Assembly: GCA_045636065.1 (NCBI GenBank)
Contig: JAZTWW010000031.1
Location: 1-6,179, forward strand
Reading direction: 5' to 3'
Length of the DNA stretch: 6,179 nt
Origin: RGIG5050 sp045636065
Lineage (GTDB): Bacteria > Verrucomicrobiota > Kiritimatiellia > RFP12 > UBA1067
Shown: piece by piece, positions 1-5,977 of the stretch
How the letters are laid out: the number at the start of each line of letters is the position of its first letter
How positions within the stretch are numbered: the stretch's first letter is position 1
Made by a program: the position numbers and the translations under genes
The notes under the pieces: model-generated
Seen by the model: only the letters and a program-made list of their open reading frames with translations
Databases searched by the model: none
Told to the model about the DNA's origin: nothing

Positions 1-3000
1 CGCCTTGCCCGCCTTCTCGACCACGGTGGCGATCAGATCAGTCTTGCCGTCCAAACCTTCGAATCCATTCCCCGTAAGGGTGTAGGCCGTCGCTCCGCGC
101 TGCACCTTGCCGCTTATCTTCCCGGCGGCGGTGACCGTGAAAGACTGGACCGCACCTGCGAGAGGACCGTTCGAGCCGTCCCAAACATAGCCTGTGAACG
201 TCCCTTGCGCCCAGTCGTAGAGAGGAAGGACAGTGACTTCAACGTTGTAGACCTTCGACGACTTCCCCGCAGAGGTAGCGGTAAGCTTCACCTTAGAAGG
301 CGTGATCTCGCCCGTCTTGGCGTTCTTCTTTGAGGCCGCAGTCGGGATGCCAGAGATGGAGTACTCCTTGGTCTCCTTGTCCTGGACAAGCTTGAGCCCC
401 GCAGGAAGCCCCGTCGCCTTGACGGTTATCGCGCTAAGCCCGGAGGTGGCAAGCGGCCAGTCCGTCGCCACGCCGCACATGACGCTCCAGTTGGGGACAG
501 TCCCCTCATCAAGCCCGGTCCAGGTGGAGCCTGTCCCCGTTTCGGCGGGGGTGGCGATTTCAAGCCCGATCGCGGCCTTGTCCTCCTCTGTGGTGACATA
601 ATTCGCGAAGTATGTGGTAATTTCATCCACATTTGTAATTACCGTAGCGGTCGCGGAGGATTTGGCTGGCTTCGCGCTACGATCGACCGTAAGACCGGCG
701 GTTGTCGCAAGGTAATCCACGCCTGGGGCATCGCCTGGTTCCACCGGCGCTCCCACCGTCCAGCCTGTGAACACATAACCCTTGTTCGCGGCAGCCTTTA
801 GCGACACATTCTTGCCATCATGGCACCAGGCGGAGCCTGTCACCTTGCCGGCGCTTGCTGGATCTGCGATACCGCGGATGAATACGCCATTTCTCTTAAG
901 CTTGTTCCAGCTCGTCTCTTCTGCCTTTGTCGCATCCCCCGCCGCGATCTTGGCAGCAAGATCGTCATACCCCGCATCGTTTATCGTGACGATGCAATCG
1001 CGCATCTCTCCAAGTTGAAGCCCCAAGGGATCGCCGATCTGAAGGAGCAAGGTTTCATCAGCCTCCACAGTCTTGTCGGCCTTGACGGGAATCGCGACAG
1101 TCTTTACACCTGAATCGCCTGCGGCCCATTCGAGAGTCAGGGGGAACTTGAGCCCGCCCTTGGGTGTAACGCCATCGACACGCCCTTTGGCAAGGTCCAG
1201 ATCGGCGGCGGTGGCGGTTTCATAGGCGATATAGAGCTTGACTGAGGATGCGGAATTGGCTGAGCCGCCAAAGACGGTGATCTCAAGATCATCCCCCTCG
1301 TAGACCGAAGGTTCGCCGCATGTAAGATCGAAGGCGCGCCAATGCGCATAGAGCGTCGCCTCGCCGGCCAAATCCCATGCGCGCGCGCTCGTGCCATCGC
1401 CATTGTAGTACCTTGCGCCGGATCCGTTCCGCCCCGAGAAGTAGCCTCCGAATTCATAGCCGGCTCGCACGGGTCTCGTCATCGCCGGCATAGCCGAAGC
1501 GTATGTGGCATCGACAGTTTCCGTACCGCCGCTGCCACCTTCGGGATCGAGCGTCACCTTGTACGATTTCGCCGTCCATTTGGCGTATATGGTGGCCGCC
1601 CTCGTCCTGTCCCATGTGTGCGCGCTCGTGCCGTCGGCGTTGTAGTATTTTGTGCCGGCGCCCTTCTTGCCGGAGAAATATCCGTCAAAGCTGTAGCCGT
1701 CGCGCTCGGGGATCTCGATCTCCGGCATGGGATCATTATAGGGTACGGCCACGCTCGCCGTGCCGCCGCTTCCGCTCTGACGGTCAAGCGTGACCGTGTA
1801 CGCCACGGGATTCCATTTGGCGTAGAGCGTGGCCGCGCCGGCCACGTCCCACGCGCGCGCGCTCGTGCCGTCGGCGTTGTAGTACTTTACGCCCGTGCCG
1901 TTCTCGCCGGAGAAATACCCGCCGAATTCGAATCCGGTGCGGGTCGGCCTTGTGATCGACGGCATGGAGCTACCGTACGTGGCCGTCACGCTCGCCGTGC
2001 CGCTTGTGGCCCCCTGCCGGTCAAGCGTCACCTTGTACGTCTCGGCTCTCCAGAACGGATAGAGAGTTAAAGCGGCATTCGCCGTATAATACGAGGAAAG
2101 CGTGTACGCCAGCGACCCGCCGTCCGTCGTGGACCAGCCGGTCTGCCGGTACCCGGTGCGCGTAAATATCGCTCCCTTAAGCTGGAGATCCTCGCCGAAG
2201 GCCTTTACGTCGGACTCCTCCTGGCCTGTACCATTGGCGCCAGGCTTGTACACTACCGGGAAACCGATCCGCACCCATTTGGCGTAGAGGATAAGATCGC
2301 CCGTGACGGATATGACCGCTTCGTCGGCGTATGCTACATCTCCGTCGCTCGTCAATGCCCATCCGGCGAACTGATATCCTTCGCGCACATACTCGTTCTT
2401 CAAAAGTGCCTGCGGTTCTTCGCCCCAGAAGGCGAGCGAAGCCATTCGCAAGGTTGGATTGCCGGAGATAGCCCCGCCGTTCGGGTAGAATTCGACTACA
2501 TGCATGCCGTCCTTCCCCGAAAGGTAGATGTCCTCCCCCCACCTGTTGCCGATCGTGTATATGGTGGGATCGAGGGAATAGACGCCGTCAAACGACTGGC
2601 CAAGGCTCGTTCCGACATCTACATGCGAAGTGCCGCTTTTAAGGTCCGTCTCGGCCTTTATCGTGTATTCCGCCGACGAGGGGACTAAAAGCGCATACAT
2701 GCCTTTTGCGTCGCTTGTCGCAACCGCCGCTTCCGCCCCCTTGGGATCCAAGGCCTTCACGATCGCCCCCGCTATGGGGTTATCGTAGTCGTCGAGCGTT
2801 CTGCCGCTTACGATCTCGCCCTGCTCATCCGGGAATATGTTGTACGAGATTGCACGCACCCTGTCGTATTCATATATTTCGGGCAAGGCATACCAGGCGT
2901 CGTCAGAGCCGCTCCAGCCCATATTCACATGGACGTAAAGCGTACTCGCGCTGCTGTAGCCGTAGCCGTCGGCCACGACCGCATGCCCGGAGAGGCTTCC

Positions 3001-4080
3001 GGCCGTGGAGGATATGCTAAGCCCCACGGGTTTGCGGTAGTCAAGGTTGGCAAGAATTCCGTTTTCAAGCGCCAGCTCCCAGTCAGGGAATTTGCCGTCA
3101 TACTTCCCCGTGTTGTCCACGTATATGAAAAAGGCGCTTTCGTATCCGAAGAGGCTTTTGAGGGACTTGCAGGCGGTGGCGAGGGACGATCCCGAACCGC
3201 CCGATTTGTAGCTCATCTCGCACGCCACACCGACATTGTACATGAGTTTGCCTACGGCCTCGCGCTGGGCGACGGTGATGGTCGAAAGGTTTTTCGGCAC
3301 GAGAGGCATCGCATCCCAGCCGAACATGCCGGCTTTCGTCGTGAGGTTCGTCCAGACACCATCGACCGCGCATTCGAACGTCCTCGCCTCGATGCTCGCG
3401 GTCGGGTGGCGGTGGTATTTCATGATCTGGGCTGTAGCCGTGGCAACGCAGCCGCATACGTAGTTGTTCGGGGTATAGTAGTTGTAGAACGTCTTGGACT
3501 CGCGGTCGGTCTTGTCCCACACGGTGGACTGGCCCCATTTCGTTTTGAGAAGCGGGGCTACGCGCGTATCGGGAACTGAATCGAGGCCCGTTACCGCCGC
3601 CAGGGTTCGGCCGCGGCTCAAAAGGGAATCCCACTCGGCCTGTGCGCCAGGGAAGGCCTCGGTCTCCGCCGCTCCAGCCGCCGCAAGGGTACGGCCTCCA
3701 GCATTGCGTTCTCCCGCATTCTCCACCATTTCAAGCCTTAGCGGCATGTCCCCTGCAAGGAGGGAGTAAAGCGGATTCTCGTCGGACTCGACGAACTCTC
3801 CATTGTCGGAGAATGCTATGACGGGCGTAATGCGGTTTTCGGCGGATAGGATCATATACCCTCCGCCCTCCATGGATACTACATGGTAAAGGGCAGTGCC
3901 GTCCCCGGCCCTGACCGTTCTCGCCTCCGACGGCTCCGCCGAAAGGTTCGCGCCATGGAGGTTTGCGCCATTCCCGGCCCATCTCGCGGCGGCGGAAACT
4001 GCGTCATCGAGCGGAATTTCATAGGCATACGCGCCCAAGACCGCCAGATATGCGGCAGATATGGCTCCTGCAATTCTCAT
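1..4080 (-). CDS. Secreted C10-family (streptopain-like) cysteine peptidase with InlB repeats, Calx-beta and Ig-like domains; C-terminus outside the window
   Basis: The minus-strand frame is open for 1360 codons from the ATG at 4080 and has no stop before the left edge. Residues 1-19 form a signal peptide (cleavage after AYA). Residues 22-110 resemble the Spi/C10 propeptide (GGGYMILSAENRITPVIAF). The peptidase spans about 165-405: catalytic Cys211 in CGCVATATAQIMKYH, His366 in SGHAVVADGYGY, and HVNMGWSG at 384-391 with the expected Trp389. The first and last motifs closely match streptopain as I remember it. Next come a carboxypeptidase-regulatory-like domain (419-477), InlB/Flg_new repeats (526-602, 604-677, 682-756, 761-835, 840-914), Calx-beta (about 918-1035, with EGDD and VEADETLLLQIGDP), a divergent InlB-like repeat (1076-1108), a putative Ig domain (about 1183-1284, ATGLPAGLKL and SISGIP), and a GTFTGYV...GKISGKV module (1292 onward) seen in similar proteins but unnamed. 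This start is supported by the signal peptide, an AAGGGGGG site and a promoter. The product is probably an exported protease zymogen that also binds a surface or substrate. The peptidase call is firm; substrate and anchor are unknown. Confidence 0.93.
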   Translation of the reverse strand, partial: MRIAGAISAAYLAVLGAYAYEIPLDDAVSAAARWAGNGANLHGANLSAEPSEARTVRAGDGTALYHVVSMEGGGYMILSAENRITPVIAFSDNGEFVESDENPLYSLLAGDMPLRLEMVENAGERNAGGRTLAAAGAAETEAFPGAQAEWDSLLSRGRTLAAVTGLDSVPDTRVAPLLKTKWGQSTVWDKTDRESKTFYNYYTPNNYVCGCVATATAQIMKYHRHPTASIEARTFECAVDGVWTNLTTKAGMFGWDAMPLVPKNLSTITVAQREAVGKLMYNVGVACEMSYKSGGSGSSLATACKSLKSLFGYESAFFIYVDNTGKYDGKFPDWELALENGILANLDYRKPVGLSISSTAGSLSGHAVVADGYGYSSASTLYVHVNMGWSGSDDAWYALPEIYEYDRVRAISYNIFPDEQGEIVSGRTLDDYDNPIAGAIVKALDPKGAEAAVATSDAKGMYALLVPSSAEYTIKAETDLKSGTSHVDVGTSLGQSFDGVYSLDPTIYTIGNRWGEDIYLSGKDGMHVVEFYPNGGAISGNPTLRMASLAFWGEEPQALLKNEYVREGYQFAGWALTSDGDVAYADEAVISVTGDLILYAKWVRIGFPVVYKPGANGTGQEESDVKAFGEDLQLKGAIFTRTGYRQTGWSTTDGGSLAYTLSSYYTANAALTLYPFWRAETYKVTLDRQGATSGTASVTATYGSSMPSITRPTRTGFEFGGYFSGENGTGVKYYNADGTSARAWDVAGAATLYAKWNPVAYTVTLDRQSGSGGTASVAVPYNDPMPEIEIPERDGYSFDGYFSGKKGAGTKYYNADGTSAHTWDRTRAATIYAKWTAKSYKVTLDPEGGSGGTETVDATYASAMPAMTRPVRAGYEFGGYFSGRNGSGARYYNGDGTSARAWDLAGEATLYAHWRAFDLTCGEPSVYEGDDLEITVFGGSANSASSVKLYIAYETATAADLDLAKGRVDGVTPKGGLKFPLTLEWAAGDSGVKTVAIPVKADKTVEADETLLLQIGDPLGLQLGEMRDCIVTINDAGYDDLAAKIAAGDATKAEETSWNKLKRNGVFIRGIADPASAGKVTGSAWCHDGKNVSLKAAANKGYVFTGWTVGAPVEPGDAPGVDYLATTAGLTVDRSAKPAKSSATATVITNVDEITTYFANYVTTEEDKAAIGLEIATPAETGTGSTWTGLDEGTVPNWSVMCGVATDWPLATSGLSAITVKATGLPAGLKLVQDKETKEYSISGIPTAASKKNAKTGEITPSKVKLTATSAGKSSKVYNVEVTVLPLYDWAQGTFTGYVWDGSNGPLAGAVQSFTVTAAGKISGKVQRGATAYTLTGNGFEGLDGKTDLIATVVEKAGKA
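1339..2037 (-). repeat. Three tandem 79-codon (237-bp) InlB-type repeats inside the peptidase gene
   Basis: The units are at 1801-2037, 1564-1800 and 1339-1563; the last stops at its closing Trp. Each begins Y.VTLD and ends LYAKW, IYAKW or LYAHW. By ungapped hand alignment over 79 residues, units 1 and 2 share 46 identities and units 1 and 3 share 52. The most conserved core is GYFSG..G.G..YYN.DGTSA, and at DNA level the stretch encoding it is nearly the same in all three (cgctcgtgccgtcggcgttg in units 1 and 2). The exact period points to internal duplication. InlB/Flg_new repeats are known as small beta-grasp units in surface proteins, often used for binding or as spacers. Confidence 0.9.
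2050..2505 (-). repeat. Two older, diverged InlB-type repeats preceding the regular array
   Basis: Residues 526-602 begin VVEFYPNGG, carry EGYQFAGW in the middle and end LILYAKW. Residues 604-677 begin with VVYKPGANGTG, carry RTGYRQTGW and end LTLYPFW. Both follow the InlB/Flg_new pattern (beta strand, GY.F.GW, then LYAKW) but lack the YYN.DGTSA core of the three units that follow, so they appear to be older copies. They link the peptidase and carboxypeptidase-regulatory-like part to the regular array. Confidence 0.75.
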
Positions 4081-4083
4081 TAT

Positions 4084-4091
4084 CCCCCCTT
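4084..4091 (-). promoter_or_regulatory. Ribosome binding site of the C10 peptidase gene
   Basis: Minus-strand AAGGGGGG ends three bases before the ATG at 4080; the AAGG part is seven bases away. It is the only purine-rich site near the start and agrees with the signal peptide in fixing this start codon. Confidence 0.7.
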
Positions 4092-4103
4092 GCATTTTGG
4101 GAT

Positions 4104-4133
4104 ATTCTACCAAATATCACCTGGGGAGTGCAA
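4104..4133 (-). promoter_or_regulatory. Candidate sigma-70-type promoter of the C10 peptidase gene
   Basis: On the minus strand TTGCAC (4128-4133) is followed after 18 bases by TAGAAT (4104-4109), which matches five of six -10 consensus bases; the -35 box is weak. Transcription would start near 4097, giving a 5' leader of under 20 bases. The spot lies directly before the ribosome binding site, and the AT-rich spacer stands out from the GC-rich surroundings. The call rests on consensus matching only. Confidence 0.5.
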
Positions 4134-4139
4134 GTATTT

Positions 4140-4168
4140 CTCGCTCCGCAACGGGGCTCGCTCCGCAA
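4140..4168. repeat. Two perfect 12-bp direct repeats upstream of the peptidase promoter
   Basis: ctcgctccgcaa occurs at 4140-4151 and again at 4157-4168 (minus strand TTGCGGAGCGAG), a 17-bp period. A third copy matching 10 of 12 bases, cacgctgcgcaa, lies at 4222-4233. The perfect pair sits just upstream of the candidate -35 box of the peptidase gene, where an activator site could lie. Equally it may be part of a dispersed intergenic repeat. Confidence 0.6.
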
Positions 4169-4325
4169 TGGGCGGCAGGCCGCTTCAAAGGGAATGCATT
4201 CAAAACGCAATTTGTGGGAAGCACGCTGCGCAATGCGCGGCACAATTGCGGATGGTGGTGTGCTGGCTATGTGCGGATTAGCTTGCGGGATTGGAATTCG
4301 AGGCTTTCCGGTCTCCTTCGCCCCT

Positions 4326-4379
4326 GCGAGCGCTCGGGCCCGTAAGTTTATTGTTTGAGATAGTTTTTCGGGCCCTCGC
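4326..4379. repeat. Inverted repeat with GGGCCC arms and an AT-rich loop
   Basis: GGGCCCG (4336-4342) pairs with CGGGCCC (4369-4375) around an AT-rich loop of 26 bases. GCGA (4326-4329) can extend the stem by pairing with TCGC (4376-4379), leaving a bulge that comprises most of the 8-bp palindrome GAGCGCTC (4328-4335). The TTTTT run (4364-4368) lies in the loop, so this is not an ordinary intrinsic terminator. It may be a dispersed intergenic repeat. Confidence 0.5.
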
Positions 4380-4397
4380 TTGGCGGCCTTCGCCAAG
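4379..4397. repeat. Perfect short hairpin CTTGGCG-GCCTT-CGCCAAG
   Basis: Seven-base arms are separated by five bases. On the plus strand it is followed by ATTGTTTATT, which is T-rich but not a clean T tract, and no plus-strand gene lies upstream. On the minus strand no T run follows. It abuts the GGGCCC inverted repeat, so the two may form one element. Confidence 0.55.
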
Positions 4398-4521
4398 ATT
4401 GTTTATTCCTATTCGTATGTGCCGCACCGGCTCGGCCTTACATCGCTGGGGCGAAGAGACCTGCAAGCCTTATTGGATTTATATTCGAGTGCGACTAATC
4501 TCAAGCCAGGCTTACCGCTCT

Positions 4522-4926
4522 TCAATCCGCTAGAATGCCGCGGTTACGTGGGTGCTTCACAAAACTGCTGCCTTTATGCGACTTGGGAGGGAAGCGGCAG
4601 CACCCTTGGCTCCGCTCGTGTGGGGGGATGGAGGCATAAACGGGATAGTCTTCTCCGCCACTTGATTCCATCCACCAGTAGAATCCCCAGTCGCCTTTCA
4701 AATTGCCAGCGATTGGCTCAATGCCCTTGTGCGTTTCCTGCTTCTGCCAGCAGTTTGCCTCTGCGGTTATGTCCAAATCAATAAATGGCCATGTCCAATG
4801 CAATGTCGGCCAATGGAATACTCCGGTCAGAACAATTGGTATTGTGTCATCTTCCATAAACACCGGGTCGCCTGATGAATAGTAGTTGTACACGCTTACA
4901 GCATTCGAAGGACTAATGTCAAGGCT
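4522..4926 (-). pseudogene. Remnant of an alpha/beta-hydrolase-like gene (middle to late part only)
   Basis: The minus-strand frame is open from 4926, just after a TAG, to the stop at 4522. Its first 80 or so residues look like real protein: NAVSVYNYYSSGDPVF, then a Trp-rich stretch, then CWQKQETHKGIEPIAG and GDWGFYWW. From memory, large hydrolase-like proteins of PVC bacteria carry YNFYSSGE.V, then W..QE..KG, then GGWGF in this order; the Asp of GDPVF would be near the catalytic acid. The nucleophile region that should precede it and the W.HSD tail that should follow are absent. After about 4630 the translation looks like noise. The only starts are a GTG at 4893 without a ribosome binding site and later in-frame ATGs, so independent translation is unlikely. 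It could instead be a small real gene of unknown function. Confidence 0.5.
4561..4602 (-). terminator. Weak candidate intrinsic terminator for the right-hand transcript
   Basis: On the minus strand TGCTGCC (4596-4602) pairs with GGCAGCA (4566-4572) across a 23-base loop, followed by GTTTT (4561-4565). The stem is short, the loop long and the T run only four bases, so activity is doubtful. It lies near the end of the hydrolase-like remnant, about where transcription from the 352-residue gene might stop. Confidence 0.25.
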
Positions 4927-5977
4927 CTACCTTGAACGGACTATTTGGACTATTAGTAGGGTTTGGACAAAGATTGTTTCTCATATCCCATTCAAGGTTC
5001 CTATCCAACGGGGTTGGGTTAAAATAATAAAGAAACTTTACACCTATGAATCCTGTCTTAAACCATCCCTCAAACATGAAGTCGCCATAAATCTTTCCGT
5101 AGTATGCTCCAATCAATTCGCCTTTATCGTTATACCTTGAACGGACGCGGAAACAGTAGCATCTCTCTTGATCACTATCCGTATATTGCTTAGGGAATAC
5201 ATTTACGCCAGCGACACTCTTTTTGCACCCAAAGCGCAACGTCTTTCCGCTTACATAGCCTGATTCCGGCGCAACACGGAACTTTATCCCATAGTTCATA
5301 TCGGCAAACGATTCTTGGTAGAGTCCATTGCCCTCGCCAGGGAACACTATGTCATTTGTAAAATCAAAAAAACACCTTTTACTTACCCGATCGGAGAGCA
5401 CTTCCGTTAGATTATAATGTGTTCGGATTGTCATGTCTGCATAAACCCCTTCGCCATATGGGGGGAGCCAATCCCCAGCCACGAAATCATAGCTCAATAC
5501 TGCGTTCGTGCCATCAAATCCACCGAGGCGACCTTTGTCATCTCTTATTTCAGCCCGGCGGACATATAACGGTATGGGGTGTTCCACGCGCTGAAGGCCA
5601 ACTGTAACCACAAAATTCTCTGGCTGCCATGTTCCTAACAGAGACTTCCCCGTGTATTTCGCTGTGCCTCCACGAGCCGCTTCATAATATCCATGCGGTG
5701 CTTTATCAACCCATATGCTGCTTCTACCGCAGTTAGTCTTCCCTGACAACCTGCAGAATCCGTGTTTATCAGTAATTCCATGGACAACATCTGGGCTAGG
5801 CCCTTCTGTCCATGCACGCCATCCATTGTCATCTTCAAATGACGCAACGACCTTGACCCCCTGTAACGGCGAATGACTTATGGCATCCTCTACATGGATA
5901 CTCAAATATGCCTTGTCGGCTAACGCTGAAAACTCTGCAAGAGCAGTACAAACCGCAAAAACAATTGCATTTTTCAT
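4919..5977 (-). CDS. Secreted 352-residue protein with N-terminal carboxypeptidase-regulatory-like domain; function unknown
   Basis: The gene starts at ATG 5977 and stops with TGA at 4919. Residues 1-20 are a signal peptide (cleavage after SALA), unusual in having Glu15 near its end. Residues 22-128 resemble a carboxypeptidase-regulatory-like or transthyretin-like beta-sandwich: YLSIHVEDA, PLQGVKVVASF, GITDKHGFCRL, and a GYYEA edge. The remainder has blocks I associate with a PVC family of exported proteins: HPIPLYVRRAEI (133-144), YDFVAGDWLPPYGEGVYADM (163-182), GKIYGDF (294-300) and NPTPLDRNLEWD (320-331). Eight Cys remain after cleavage, so disulphides are possible. No catalytic motif is visible. 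Its start overlaps the stop of the upstream hydrolase-like gene by four bases, so the two products are probably made together and exported. It is AT-richer than the peptidase gene. The gene call is firm; a role as partner, binder or inhibitor of the hydrolase-like protein is a guess. Confidence 0.88.
   Translation of the reverse strand: MKNAIVFAVCTALAEFSALADKAYLSIHVEDAISHSPLQGVKVVASFEDDNGWRAWTEGPSPDVVHGITDKHGFCRLSGKTNCGRSSIWVDKAPHGYYEAARGGTAKYTGKSLLGTWQPENFVVTVGLQRVEHPIPLYVRRAEIRDDKGRLGGFDGTNAVLSYDFVAGDWLPPYGEGVYADMTIRTHYNLTEVLSDRVSKRCFFDFTNDIVFPGEGNGLYQESFADMNYGIKFRVAPESGYVSGKTLRFGCKKSVAGVNVFPKQYTDSDQERCYCFRVRSRYNDKGELIGAYYGKIYGDFMFEGWFKTGFIGVKFLYYFNPTPLDRNLEWDMRNNLCPNPTNSPNSPFKVEP

Larger units (their letters stand above)
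4141..4521. other. Intergenic stretch without a convincing gene
   Basis: Short frames exist on both strands, but none has a ribosome binding site, a signal peptide or a recognisable motif, and those on opposite strands overlap one another. The stretch holds the direct repeats at 4140-4168 and 4222-4233 and the inverted repeats at 4326-4397. It separates the peptidase promoter from the hydrolase-like remnant. It could be decayed coding sequence or a home for intergenic repeats. I see no tRNA or other structured RNA in it. Confidence 0.6.

Noticed and set aside
1339..2037. Regular repeats considered as a CRISPR or non-coding satellite
   Set aside because: The 237-bp period is an exact multiple of three, is coding throughout and matches InlB repeat boundaries.
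1342..2070. 242-codon plus-strand frame rich in Arg, Ala and Val
   Set aside because: It is the antisense shadow of the InlB repeats in GC-rich sequence; its apparent repeats mirror the 237-bp units.
2929..3579. 216-codon plus-strand frame opposite the C10 catalytic domain
   Set aside because: The minus strand here encodes the catalytic Cys and His motifs in the correct order; the plus-strand product has no recognisable feature.
3098..3634. 178-codon minus-strand frame within the peptidase gene
   Set aside because: It lies in a different frame over the C10 domain, has the Arg/Pro/His-rich make-up of a shadow and no start signal.
4140..4168. 12-bp direct repeats considered as insertion-sequence target duplications
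   Set aside because: Only five bases lie between the copies, so nothing is inserted between them, and no transposase is present.
4019..4396. 125-codon minus-strand frame spanning the promoter region and the peptidase start
   Set aside because: It overlaps the signal peptide of the peptidase in another frame, has no ribosome binding site and shows no protein-like pattern; the peptidase start is far better supported.
4550..4605. Inverted repeats considered as an integron attC site
   Set aside because: No RYYYAAC/GTTRRRY core pair is visible, and no integrase is present in the window.
4380..4784. 134-codon plus-strand frame across the gap and the hydrolase-like remnant
   Set aside because: It lacks a ribosome binding site and motifs, and lies antisense to the stretch that does look like protein.
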